Below, piece by piece: positions 9,258 through 17,809 of a stretch of DNA of 30,225 bases. The translations under genes were made by a program, and so were the position numbers. A model generated the notes under the pieces. It made no database searches, was not told where the DNA came from, and saw only the letters and a program-made list of their open reading frames with translations. Origin of the DNA: Nemertoderma westbladi (taxonomy: Eukaryota > Xenacoelomorpha > Nemertodermatida > Nemertodermatidae); contig JAUCBJ010000718.1 of assembly GCA_032718475.1 (NCBI GenBank), positions 1 to 30,225 of the forward strand. Direction: 5' to 3'. The stretch's first letter is position 1; every line of letters starts with the position of its first letter.

Positions 9258-10436
9258 TAATTAATGAAAGGGAAAGGAAAGGAAAGGCTTTATTAATTAA
9301 ATAATTAAAATTAATAAAGAAAAAACAGCCAGCCGCTTGGTCTAGTGGTTAAATGTTTCAGTGAGGTTCCCGTCACGCACGCCCTCCACTCCACGCTTCC
9401 CCTCCCTATACATGCCGCGCCCTTTACTATACTGTAGGTAGCTACTATCTATCTCTAAAATTTAGACGACTTAATTGAATCGATAGATTAACGAAATAGT
9501 ATATAATCATGTTTTTTGATAAGAAAGGAGCATACAAATTTGCATTTTATACAAATTGACAATGACTTTTTATGATTTTGCGCGCCACACCCTTTCTTTA
9601 CCGGTAGTTGATTTCTTATTACTCGAACACTTTGACCTACATTACCATGGATTAATTTCTATTTTCAAGTTGTAGTATTTGTTACCGAAATGTAATCAAA
9701 AAAAATAACTACAGTAACCAACCGCCTTCCTAATATTATATTGGACAAAGTAAAATTGGTATAATATTGCTGCATACATACTGTAGTGCATCATTCAGTA
9801 CAAAATTCCTTGAGATCCTACTGTAGATTAGATCCGCAAGGATCATCATTATTTCACAGTCTTCAGCAACGAGAAAAATGGTTGATAAAAGTAATACCAT
9901 AGACTTCATTGGGTAGCCTGAGTGAGTAGTTAGTGATAGAGTAGCAGTAAGCCTATACAATAGGCCTACATACTGTAATACATTAATTAATGTAGCCCAT
10001 AAAAGCAGGTGGAACATCTCGAAGACATCGACTCAGCGGCATTCCTTTTATGTAATGTTTCTCAATTACTTAATGCATCTCAATGCAAAGATAAAATCCC
10101 ATTGTATTTCTATATAAAAGGCCTCTATTTCTCGTATTTGTACACAGTATTGTATGATGAAGTCTACTCTACTGTATATTGTTACATTTTTCTTTAAAAT
10201 AAAGTTATACAGTATTGCTGAATAAGACACAATCGAACCTCAATTCAGTCATTACAGCTGATCCGAGTGACGGAAATAATTATACAAAATATCGGCCACG
10301 TTCTAGCGATGTGTAACATGGTATGTACAGAAAGTAATAATGTAGGAATGTAGCGATGCTACTACTGTATGTAGGCCTACTGTAGCCGTAGCGTTATGAA
10401 ATATATAATTTAAATATAAAATTTACAGTATATATT
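9258..10436. other. Non-coding stretch with a tRNA A-box-like segment
   Basis: It begins with a GGAAA-type microsatellite (about 9263-9287). CTTGGTCTAGTGGTTAA at about 9339-9355 resembles a Pol III A-box/D-arm, but no well-placed B-box follows, so it may be the start of a degraded SINE. TAGGCCTA occurs at 9961-9968 and 10372-10379. The open frames at 9736-10017 and 10009-10197 look fortuitous. Confidence 0.4.
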
Positions 10437-10752
10437 GTGGGGCGAGCCACGAAGTGAGCGAAGCCTTAGCATATGGGTGCCATTGGCGAGTTGTCTGTCG
10501 TCGTCTGTCGTAAATTTTTGATCGCTAATAACTCGGTTATTCCTCGATGAAATTAAACGAAACTTGGTACGTATGTAGTCCGTCAAATAGTTTAGAAAGA
10601 ATCTGAAGTTTGGTCAAAAACGAACGAACGCAACGAGGCACAAGAGGAGGACGAGTATTGTGTTGAAGACTTCGGACGAACGGCAGACAACTCGTTAATG
10701 GTGCCCATATGCTAAAGGCTTTGGTCACTTCGTGCTGCGCGAAGGCCCCACG
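10437..10752. mobile_element. MITE-like fold-back repeat, family GGGCGAGCCACG (copy B)
   Basis: About 316 bp with long imperfect terminal inverted repeats. The left end starts GTGGGGCGAGCCACGAAGTG and continues through GCATATGGGTGCCAT to GAGTTGTCTGTCG (about 10500). The right arm, 10681-10752, is its imperfect complement (CGGCAGACAACTCG ... GAAGGCCCCAC). The body in reverse complement matches copies A and C. No coding capacity. Confidence 0.85.
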
Positions 10753-10804
10753 AACGTGTACTTACTGTACTGTTCTATGGATACACGCGTGCTCCCGCAG
10801 GGAA

Positions 10805-11066
10805 TATAATTGAGACAGGGGGGGAAACTGGACGCAAAACCCGCCTTGGCGAATTAATATCCCGCCTCAATGTTAAATTCCCAATTTAGGGAAAGGAGCA
10901 GGTTACAGTGGAACGATATTTTAACCAAAACAATAAACTAAACACAATATAACAGCTTACAGTTTTATTTTCGAGAGTAATCAACAGTTATTTGCGTCCA
11001 ATTTCCCCGGGAGAGGGATGAATTTTTATTGCGTCCAGTTCCCCCCCCCCCCCCCCCCCCCCCCCC
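10805..11066. mobile_element. Repeat arm of the AGGAGCAGGTTACAGTGG family, ending in a 26 bp C-run
   Basis: Aligns over about 200 bp with the left arm of the fold-back element at 25919-26109 (same orientation) and with the complement of its right arm. The shared core is AAAGGAGCAGGTTACAGTGG at about 10892-10911, then AACCAAAACAATAAAC at 10923-10938, then CAGTTATTTGCGTCCA and GCGTCCAGTT before a run of 26 C (11041-11066). The same order is seen at 25919-26128. Confidence 0.8.
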
Positions 11067-11119
11067 GGATATAATTCGGATATAATTATATTCTATCTAT
11101 CGGATATAATTATATTTTA

Positions 11120-11134
11120 CGATTGCAGGTTACA
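11120..11134 (+). promoter_or_regulatory. Possible 5'UTR splice acceptor before the dioxygenase
   Basis: TTTTACGATTGCAG precedes GTTACATTG about 30 bp upstream of the ATG at 11162. It has the form of a 3' splice site, so the mRNA may have an untranslated first exon upstream of the repeat. Weak evidence. Confidence 0.25.
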
Positions 11135-11161
11135 TTGTGGGAGCAGTAAGGGGATCTTGCG

Positions 11162-12088
11162 ATGTGGACCTTGCTATTTATTTCGATATGTTCAAAGCTT
11201 GCGCTTAAAGTAGATTCGTCTGGGTCATCAGTAGACGATGTTTTATTGGATAACGTCAGCAACTCTGGCGTGTGTCCTGCGACACCCCCAGACGTTGTCG
11301 GTCCATACTACGACCCAAACGCCCCAGACTTGTACAAACTCTGTACCGGCGACTCCCTGTACGAAGAGGTTCCCAAACTACTTGTCCGCGGTTCAGTCGC
11401 TAAGTCAGAATGCGGGGAGTTTCCGCAAAGTGGCGTCGTAATAGAGGTTTGGCAAGCGAATACAGACGGAAGCTACGACGACGTAAGTCGATGTAGATCC
11501 AAGTTCCCTACTGATCGCTATGGTAACTACTCGTTCCTAACGATCCACCCCGGTCGCTACACCATCGACGAGGCCAAACAGAAGACGAGACCCGCCCACA
11601 TTCACTTCAAGGTCTCCGCCCCGCCCGGGTACAGAGATCTAATCACGCAAATGTACTTCAAGGGGGATCCTTATTTAGGTCTCATGGATGGATGCACTAT
11701 GTGCCAGTCTGGTAACCCCTCTCTAGTTGTCGACCCGGTTGCCATGGATATAAACGGCACGCTGTATTATAAAGTTCAATTCGATATTGTTTTAAGCGAA
11801 GGAACCGATTTGAACACAATTGAAACGGTAAAATTTTACAACAAAACCATCAACACTACGGCTGAATGGTTCGAGGATTACATGGAATATGTTCAGGATA
11901 TCGAAGATATCAACGATATGTCGTACGATTTGTTTGAAGATGAGTTAGTGCCCTCAGTTGAGGAAGGTACTACTCCAGCCCCACCCATAGGTTCTGTGAA
12001 AGGATTGTTTAATGTTTTATTTGGCAAAGCAATCAACTTGCGGGACTATATTAACACTGGATTGCGTGGAATAAATGTTGCTAAATAA
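11162..12088 (+). CDS. Secreted intradiol ring-cleavage dioxygenase
   Basis: 308 residues in one uninterrupted reading frame. Residues 1-17 are hydrophobic and serve as a likely signal peptide. The catalytic domain spans about 38-215. The four non-haem Fe(III) ligands of the family are recognisable: Tyr105 (DGSYDD), Tyr133 (PGRYTI) and His146/His148 in RPAHIHF. Arg143 matches the conserved arginine that helps orient the catechol in protocatechuate 3,4-dioxygenase. The family opens catechol-type rings between the two hydroxylated carbons using O2. Sequons at Asn31, 122, 198, 227 and 231 and several cysteines (38, 61, 84, 111, 178, 181) fit extracellular export. After about residue 215 comes an acidic tail (residues 236-266, rich in Glu/Asp) and a short amphipathic C terminus not typical of the enzyme core. 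It converges with the coiled-coil gene 293 bp away. Substrate is unknown; acquisition from fungi or bacteria is possible but untested. Confidence 0.87.
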   Translation: MWTLLFISICSKLALKVDSSGSSVDDVLLDNVSNSGVCPATPPDVVGPYYDPNAPDLYKLCTGDSLYEEVPKLLVRGSVAKSECGEFPQSGVVIEVWQANTDGSYDDVSRCRSKFPTDRYGNYSFLTIHPGRYTIDEAKQKTRPAHIHFKVSAPPGYRDLITQMYFKGDPYLGLMDGCTMCQSGNPSLVVDPVAMDINGTLYYKVQFDIVLSEGTDLNTIETVKFYNKTINTTAEWFEDYMEYVQDIEDINDMSYDLFEDELVPSVEEGTTPAPPIGSVKGLFNVLFGKAINLRDYINTGLRGINVAK

Positions 12089-12089
12089 A
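12084..12089 (+). terminator. AATAAA overlapping the dioxygenase stop codon
   Basis: The hexamer includes the TAA stop at 12086-12088. If used, the 3'UTR would be only a few tens of bases. Confidence 0.45.
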
Positions 12090-12331
12090 ACAGTTTAAGA
12101 AAATTAACCAAAAATTATGTAGAATTTATTACCGATGTATAAAGGATTACAGACCGTTGTTACTCCCCTTTATACAGTAGTGAGTATACAGTATACTGTA
12201 CTGTAGTGTTAGTTTTCCGGTATGTAAGTAACAAATAAGTCCAACTGGTATTGTACAGTAATAAGCTTCTAAGCTTCAACAGTTCAAACAAAAATTGAAT
12301 TCACTAGTTCACAGGATTGAATTCACTTAGT

Positions 12332-12337
12332 TTTATT
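12332..12337 (-). terminator. AATAAA for the coiled-coil gene
   Basis: TTTATT on the plus strand, 44 bp past the stop of the minus-strand gene. Confidence 0.4.
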
Positions 12338-12380
12338 ATTTTCTTTAATACAATAAAATAAATTTATCGTTTCGACTGTA

Positions 12381-13031
12381 TTACATTGGCGTCTGCCCAC
12401 GCTTACGTAACCCAAAACGCCTTCGGTATATATTACTCTGGTGCCTCATCTGTCCCTTCATAATGGCCATGCGGTCCTCATCCAATTCAGCTGACTCGGT
12501 GGCCTCTTTAACGACATCCAAACGTTTACGGAAGTCGTCCAACCGACACTGCTTGCGATGATTAGCGAGAATGACCACCTCCATTGATTTCTTTACCGAT
12601 GAACACTTGTTGTTTAGGTCTCGGTATTCTTCGGGGGCTTTCACTAGCTTTTTTGTTAGTTCTCCGATTTTCTTATGAAATTCTTCAGCTTCTTTGTCTC
12701 TGTTTCTCTTCTTTTCTTCCAGTAGTTTGTTCAAACTTTCTATTTTCTTTCGCTGTTGTTCTAGCTGATTATTACACTGGTTAACCTGTTCCTGCTTTTC
12801 TTTAACACTTTGTCGCAAAGATTCAACCTTCTTCATTCTGGGTTCTTTCATTCGCTCAATCGCCTGCTTCTTCTGTGTCAGCTTCGATAGTTTCCCCTCA
12901 ATAGTTTGGCGATGTCTCCCAACATTTTGCAATTTATTCACCAGAGAATTTTTCTCTATTCCAAGTTCGCCTGAGTCGCTGCGTAGTACTGATAGACTAA
13001 AGTTTTCCTTGTGTTTATCGGTGCCAGCCAT
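12381..13031 (-). CDS. Coiled-coil protein, unrecognised
   Basis: 216 residues, ATG at 13031-13029, single reading frame. Residues about 20-190 are almost wholly charged and helical, with heptad-compatible Leu/Ile spacing (for example KVESLRQSVKEKQEQVNQC and KKIESLNKLLEEKKRNRD) and very high Lys/Glu/Gln. No proline occurs through most of this part. The C-terminal 25 residues are basic (RRRFGLRKRGQTPM) and could bind nucleic acid or act as a localisation signal. There is no signal peptide or membrane segment. It sits tail-to-tail with the dioxygenase gene. Such sequence is common in cytoskeletal, centrosomal and kinetochore proteins, and coiled coils alone do not identify the family. Confidence 0.7.
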   Translation of the reverse strand: MAGTDKHKENFSLSVLRSDSGELGIEKNSLVNKLQNVGRHRQTIEGKLSKLTQKKQAIERMKEPRMKKVESLRQSVKEKQEQVNQCNNQLEQQRKKIESLNKLLEEKKRNRDKEAEEFHKKIGELTKKLVKAPEEYRDLNNKCSSVKKSMEVVILANHRKQCRLDDFRKRLDVVKEATESAELDEDRMAIMKGQMRHQSNIYRRRFGLRKRGQTPM

Positions 13032-13157
13032 TGGTTGTTTCGATATGAGTGTTTACCTACAGCAAAGCAAACTCGCGGCTTTATCTCAGATTATCAGATC
13101 TAAAACTGTTGAGGCCTATACTAAGCCTTCCAGTCTGTCCAAGTCGAATAATACATC

Positions 13158-13393
13158 GGCACTAGTGTCAAATAGAGGACCCTCCTAATCTGCTACCGGT
13201 AACTGAAATCAACTGCTAATCCTGATATTTAGCAGGTGATAACAATATTCCTAACTCTCGTTTATTGTTTTGGTTCCTTTCAACTTGCTTGCCTCTATAA
13301 CCTGCTCCTTTACTAACCGGGCACTAGTGACTGCAGTTTATGTGATTTCAGGATTAGCAGGTTGAGAAGGTCCCCTATTTGACACAAGTGTCA
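13158..13393. mobile_element. Inverted-repeat (MITE-like) element, about 236 bp
   Basis: The left arm starts GGCACTAGTGTCAAATAG (about 13158) and the right arm ends CTATTTGACACAAGTGTC (about 13393). The arms match imperfectly over about 50 bp, including the GGACC(C/T)TC and CTGAAATCA segments. The interior carries, on the minus strand, the AGGAGCAGGTTA...AACCAAAACAATAAAC core (13311-13261) shared with 10892-10938 and 25974-26020. No ORF and no clear target duplication. Confidence 0.7.
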
Positions 13394-13616
13394 ATTTATC
13401 AAACTATTCCTTTGTACCGGTACAGTAGGTAGGCCTACGGTACTGGTGGCGATGGCCTATATTTACGCATGAGGCAAAAAAATCAATATACTATGGCATC
13501 CTACTGCGACCGATACGGCTAATAAATTAATAGGCCTATAAAGTAGACCTTAATTAGCTGTAAATAATACCGGTAGGCTTGCCATAACAGTATACAGATA
13601 AATCGGATATAGGCCG
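13394..13616. other. Non-coding gap
   Basis: Two TAGGCCTA palindromes (13430-13437, 13531-13538) and several ACCGGTA words. Nothing else is recognised. Confidence 0.4.
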
Positions 13617-13814
13617 CTGCTGTGTAGAATTATAATGCTATTAGTACAGTTGTTATCTAAACTGAAAGTACTATATTAGGCCAACTACTAGTAGTACCGG
13701 TAGCGTATTCCCAATCTGCTGTGTAGAATTATAATGCTATTAGTACAGTTGTTATCTAAACTGAAAGTACTATATTAGGCCAACTACTAGTAGTACCGGT
13801 AGCGTATTCCCAAT
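13617..13814. repeat. 99 bp tandem duplication (two near-identical copies)
   Basis: 13617-13715 and 13716-13814 read the same throughout, starting CTGCTGTGTAGAATTATAATG and ending GTAGCGTATTCCCAAT. The last bases of each copy include the target duplication and first bases of the inverted-repeat element that begins at 13803, so the duplication happened after that insertion. Confidence 0.95.
13796..13802 (+). repeat. Target site duplication CCGGTAG (left copy)
   Basis: Identical to 14960-14966 on the other side of the inverted-repeat element. Confidence 0.75.
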
Positions 13815-13973
13815 CCTTACACTAGTAGGAACACATCTTGAATTGTAGCCTGGGATTGGTTAATGAACTAATATTTGATTGGACGTTGAAACTATTGGAA
13901 CATTGGCCGGCTATACTAGTGTCTAGGGATACATTCCTTTGCATGACATTGTTTTTGCCGTGACGACCAGCCA

Positions 13974-14100
13974 GTGCCTAATCTTGTGCTTTGGCAGCCC
14001 CATGGAGAAAATAAGCATGATGGACAGCCCATGACTTTCTTGAGACGCCTCCTAAAGGACACCGGCCTTGAATATGCGGATAATCTCGCGCGAAAGTCAT
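13974..14100 (+). pseudogene. C-terminal fragment of a LINE reverse transcriptase
   Basis: The translation contains VLWQPHGENKHDGQPMTF, then LKDTGLEYADNLA. This matches the characteristic end of non-LTR polyproteins such as that at 7937-9257 (LLFWQPTHGKRSRGRP, then DQLERDTEL). Only about 40 codons remain, nested in the inverted-repeat element. Confidence 0.65.
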
Positions 14101-14126
14101 GGGGGATAGGGAGTTGTGGCGGTGCA

Positions 14127-14285
14127 ACTTTGTTGATAAGCCGGCATAGCATTCTTAATGCACCCTGCATTGGGATTCCCAATTGTGGATTGCATGATGG
14201 TGACTACTGTAAATACTTTTGTTAAGCCAGCATAGCATCCCAATATGCAGTTTCAATGCAGCAGGCCGATTATAGTAGTAGTTGC
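14127..14285 (+). repeat. LINE 3'-tail-like repeats with TAGTAG end
   Basis: Two partial copies of a motif with TAAGCCRGCATAGCAT (about 14137 and 14224). The second continues through CAATGCAGCAGGCCGAT to TAGTAGTAG. Related copies are at 15540-15640 (minus) and 20216-20260 (plus). Confidence 0.55.
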
Positions 14286-14959
14286 TTTGGAATAGTCGGT
14301 CTGCTATTCGTGTCCATCCAACTGCACTAGCGCGAGGACGAGTAGCTCTTACATTAGGAAGTAAATGGATGCGTGCTGTGTTGCTGGCCAACCTGCGGTA
14401 CTGATAAGACTTCACGCGCTAAAAAACGCTCTAGAAACCTATTGATAAACAAAAATGCAAATCAAACAAATGCTAAAGGACATTGCAAATATTAATTGTT
14501 TACTTCATTTGAGCTTTTATGTTTACATATTGTGAAATGCTTTTATGAATTTAAAATGAACGAATTTTAATATTATATACTACCAGTATAACTTTATTAT
14601 TATAATCTATTCGATCGGAGAAGTCAAGGAGTAAATGGTGTGTAAAACGATTCCTTATACAACATTATTTCCACTCTAAATATATGTATACAGCTATTCC
14701 CATTCATTTTTTACTGTCACCTGACAATGAACCGTTTAATAGGCAGATAACCCTTACATGATTTCACCCACTTTCTCCATTCCTTACAGCGTTTGGAACA
14801 TTTTCTACCTGCCAACTGAGTATAAGATCCTTAAGACCCTGTTCGACCCCTCTTTCAATTCCTTACATGATTTCAACGTCCAATCAAATAATAGTTAATT
14901 AACCAATCCCAGGTGTTAATGCAAGAGGTGTTCCTAGTAGTGTAAGGATTGGGAATACG

Positions 14960-14966
14960 CCGGTAG
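14960..14966 (+). repeat. Target site duplication CCGGTAG (right copy)
   Basis: Pairs with 13796-13802 around the inverted-repeat element. Confidence 0.75.
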
Positions 14967-15122
14967 CGTATGATTCCTCCTAAACGACCAGGTAACCTAT
15001 AACCTTAGATAGATTACAGTAGTGCGCTTGCTGCTTACCGTGACAGTATTGTACAGTTAATTACCAGAACCCGTGTGACGTTATACGTGAGACTAAATAA
15101 TGGGAAAGGGAAATGAGCATCT

Positions 15123-15239
15123 TTACTCATCCAATAAAGCAATAACAGACTGTAGAGCCTTATCGCCCCTTGCACCTTTACCGCCCCTTGAACCTTTACG
15201 GCCCCTTGCACCTTTACCGCCCCTGATCGCTCCTTGCAT
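15123..15239 (-). CDS. 38-codon ORF with Gly-X-Y (collagen-like) repeat; exon remnant or chance
   Basis: On the minus strand from ATG 15239-15237 to TAA 15125-15123. Its centre has seven consecutive Gly-X-Y triplets (GGK GAR GRK GSR GGK GAR GDK), encoded by an 18 bp tandem repeat. The basic composition with Lys/Arg in Y resembles collagen-like domains. It is too short to be a gene alone. It could be a collagen exon, a relic, or a minisatellite that happens to read this way. Confidence 0.2.
   Translation of the reverse strand: MQGAIRGGKGARGRKGSRGGKGARGDKALQSVIALLDE
15165..15226. repeat. 18 bp tandem repeat, about 3.3 units
   Basis: Unit GCCCCTTGCACCTTTACC with one or two substitutions between units, at 15165, 15183, 15201 and a partial from 15219. 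Confidence 0.9.
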
Positions 15240-16250
15240 TACTTCATTTCATTTATTCATTTATCTCAACAACTTCAACATACCCATCACCGCACCATAA
15301 TTGTAATAAAAAAACGCAAACGGGTTAGGATGAGAGTATGATGAAGTTATTAAGATGAAATGAATGTGTATGCAGTATAAAAGCATTGTAAATGCTTGAT
15401 GGTTACTGCAGCCACATGGTTACCGGTAGGCCTACTGAGTGATGTCTTGAGAAAAGCAGTACACTAATTATGAGCGTGTTAGTTGGAATACATAAATGAT
15501 TAGTTATGAGCGTGTTAGTAAAAATATTAAGTGTTTGTTAGATACTACTACTACTACTACTAGGATCGGCATGCTGCATTGCAGCTGCATTTTTAAGAAT
15601 GCTGTGCCGCCTTATCGACAAAACTTTGTTATTTGTTCGAAATTTGTTAGATAGTGTCCGAAATATACTTCTTGTTCAGGTTTCCATACCAGTTGTATGC
15701 ATACCAGGGGGTACCCCCTCAGAAAGATTTTTTAAACAGCTCTAACTTTGTGTTGTAGGTCAATATCACGGTTATGTGGTGTTCAGGCAACGTGGGGAAG
15801 ACCAAAGAGCAACAAAAATGGAAATTTTAAAATAAATTTTTGTGTCCCTCTAACGGGGAGTGGTGGAATTAAATATTTCACTAAAAACACTACTAGCACT
15901 AACACTACTGTATTTCTATTATTATTACTACTATTACAGTATTATTACTATTACTATTACTAGTACTAACACTATTTTTTTTTAACCAATTACAGTATTT
16001 TGGACTCAGAACATTCGAATCTACAAAATTCATCCAGCCGATTTCTAAATTATTAAATAATAAGTAAATTAATTAATTAAAATTAATTAAAATTTTCAAT
16101 TATATTTTTAAAAAAAATTTATAAAAGTGCTAGATAAATTTTCAAGATCTTCAAAAAACCTATCAAACGAGCCATAAATTATCGAATATGGGTGAAAAAT
16201 GGCGGAGGAGTAGTATTTTGAAAAATGGAAATATCGTGAAATGTACATAC
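15240..16250. other. Non-coding, LINE tail copy and microsatellites
   Basis: A TACTACTAC... tract at about 15541-15561 leads into GGATCGGCATGCTGCATTGC, the complement of the LINE-tail motif. ATT/ACT trinucleotide arrays lie at about 15897-15965. TAGGCCTA is at 15427-15434. The short open frame at 15748-15963 ends in a translated microsatellite and is not credible. Confidence 0.45.
15540..15640 (-). repeat. LINE 3'-tail-like repeat (minus copy)
   Basis: On the minus strand: GATAAGGCGGCACAGCATTC, ATGCAGCTGCAATGCAGCAT, GCCGATCC, then (TAG)n. Same order as 14224-14285 and 20216-20260. Confidence 0.55.
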
Positions 16251-16367
16251 AGTACTGTAGTTCCGAGATAATTTGCTTTAAAGTTTGAACCTTCCCGCTC
16301 AAACCTGACTGTCTGTAGTCTGTTAATCGGTCAGTAATGTTTGGCACTGTGGCTTCATACCAACTCA
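16251..16367 (-). other. Possible isolated coding exon
   Basis: Minus-strand segment bounded by an acceptor-like AAATTTAG at 16375-16368 and a donor-like GTATGT at 16250-16245. The translation (WYEATVPNITDRLTDYRQ, then SGLSGKVQTLKQII) looks more protein-like than the surrounding AT-rich frames. No family is recognised and no neighbouring exon was found. Confidence 0.18.
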
Positions 16368-16380
16368 CTAAATTTATCAA

Positions 16381-17037
16381 TTTGGGGGTTTTCGGGGTCG
16401 TTGATTTAATTTCTCATGTCAGTTTTAATGTTTCGTGGTAACTAATATGTCTGTCTGACAGTTTGTTTGTCTGTCTGTCTGTCTTCTAAATTTTGGCGGA
16501 GAAACTGGTAGACGGAAAGACAGCGATAATTCAATAACTAAAAAAATCTCGCAAAACCGTTTTAAGATTTGAAATACCCTTTAGATTTTGCATCAGATGA
16601 AATAAAAATGAGAAAATGAGGAAATTTTAGCTAAGGAGGGGGTACTGCCTTTTTTCAAAGGAAAAATAAAATCAATGCAAACCTACGGGTTAATTTTTCT
16701 ATAGGGAAAAAATATTACTTTTTCTCCCTAATTTTGGTATATTAGGGGGAAAAGCAAAAGGTATTAATATAATAAGAATAATACAAATTTAAATTTAAAT
16801 AGTCCATACAGGTACTACTGCATATAGGGCCTATATTAAATTAACTATAGCAACTACTGTTGATTGACATTATGGTGGATCTGACATAGAATATCCTCGA
16901 AAACCGAAAATGCATGGGTGTAAACTATTGTTATTACAATCATTTATAATCAATGTTATATATTTAAGCTACGGACAATTTCGTTGTATTCCAGAACCGG
17001 TACATAAAATAATTACATAAAAGTAAATATTTTATCA
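16381..17037. other. Non-coding AT-rich stretch
   Basis: A short GTCT microsatellite at about 16450-16484; otherwise nothing is recognised. Confidence 0.4.
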
Positions 17038-17043
17038 TTTATT
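17038..17043 (-). terminator. AATAAA overlapping the stop of DRAM-like gene 1
   Basis: The complement reads AATAAA and includes the TAA stop at 17041-17039. Confidence 0.4.
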
Positions 17044-17809
17044 CTACTGTAATATTCGTGTTCTTTACTACCACATGCAACTCCAGTGCCAGAAATCGGG
17101 CCCAAAGTGTTACGTAGTACAGAAGTATCGTGAACCCAGCAATCCACTCCGCAGTTGCGCCGATGTCTCTATAGAGGCTAGATTCATGGGTATGCTTATT
17201 ATCAATCTTCATGCCATGAGCTGTCACCTCGAAAACACCAAATGCAACGGTAAAAGAGACTGATACAATTAGAATCACAACCCGAGAGTAGAAAGTGATC
17301 TTTGTCGAACGATGATGTCCCAGTTGACTCGATAGAATTATATCGCAGACACAGCCAACTTCTGACCAAAAGAACAAACAATAAGCGCCTATATAGTGCA
17401 GTATGGACACATTCTTCTGGAAGCAAGACGCTAAAAACAATCCCAAACTGCTTAAAATATTACAGGCAAAGTAGAAGTTGATAAAATATGAAAGTTTTTT
17501 TGAGTTTGGTGTAGCTTTTATCAGAATAGAAAATTCTCTCTTTCTAATGAATGCGCATATGATTATTAGTAGAGAGACGATATTCATTGCTGCGGTGAAG
17601 AAGCACATCTCCGGTGGCTGAGATGCGAGATTACTGATAAACGGTAACTCATTGAAATTGATGGAGCTTCTGTTATATGCGGCAGCTAAATAAGTGCCTA
17701 TGATCGATCCATAAGTCAATACGATCATTACCAGAGGAAAACATTGCAAGTATCTGATAACAAGACGACTTTGGTCTGAGTCTGCAACTGCCAATTCCGC
17801 CTCTGACAT
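17039..17809 (-). CDS. Frag1/DRAM/Sfk1 family six-pass membrane protein (paralogue 1)
   Basis: 256 residues, ATG at 17809-17807, one reading frame. Six hydrophobic segments lie at about 22-44, 67-88, 107-130, 135-160, 174-196 and 216-238. Family hallmarks are PFISN in the first loop, PPEMCFF at 65-71 entering TM2, RKREFSIL after TM2, LSSLGLFLASCFQ in TM3, and AEWIAGFTILLYY in TM6. Vertebrate members (DRAM1/2, TMEM150 proteins) are lysosomal or plasma-membrane proteins linked to autophagy or phosphoinositide signalling. Which of these applies here is unknown. A TCTATTTCAG acceptor-like site lies about 60 bp upstream. It shares strand and architecture with the genes at 19029 and 24492. Confidence 0.85.
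   Translation of the reverse strand: MSEAELAVADSDQSRLVIRYLQCFPLVMIVLTYGSIIGTYLAAAYNRSSINFNELPFISNLASQPPEMCFFTAAMNIVSLLIIICAFIRKREFSILIKATPNSKKLSYFINFYFACNILSSLGLFLASCFQKNVSILHYIGAYCLFFWSEVGCVCDIILSSQLGHHRSTKITFYSRVVILIVSVSFTVAFGVFEVTAHGMKIDNKHTHESSLYRDIGATAEWIAGFTILLYYVTLWARFLALELHVVVKNTNITVE

Larger units (their letters stand above)
13803..14959. mobile_element. Non-autonomous DNA transposon with about 90 bp inverted termini
   Basis: The left terminus, 13803-13892, begins CGTATTCCCAATCCTTACAC and contains GGGATTGGTTAAT and TTGATTGGACGTTGAAA. The right terminus, 14871-14959, is its imperfect complement, ending GGATTGGGAATACG. It is flanked on both sides by CCGGTAG (7 bp). The 1157 bp interior has no transposase. 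It contains a piece of LINE coding sequence (13974-14100) and LINE tail-like repeats (14127-14285), so it has taken in other repeats. A 7-8 bp duplication would suit hAT-like transposition, but the superfamily is not proven. Confidence 0.82.

Noticed and set aside
9336-9372. tRNA gene
   Set aside because: An A-box-like segment is present, but the only B-box-like sequence is too close and cloverleaf pairing fails.
15748-15963. 71-codon ORF ending in Leu/Tyr runs
   Set aside because: The end is a translated trinucleotide microsatellite.
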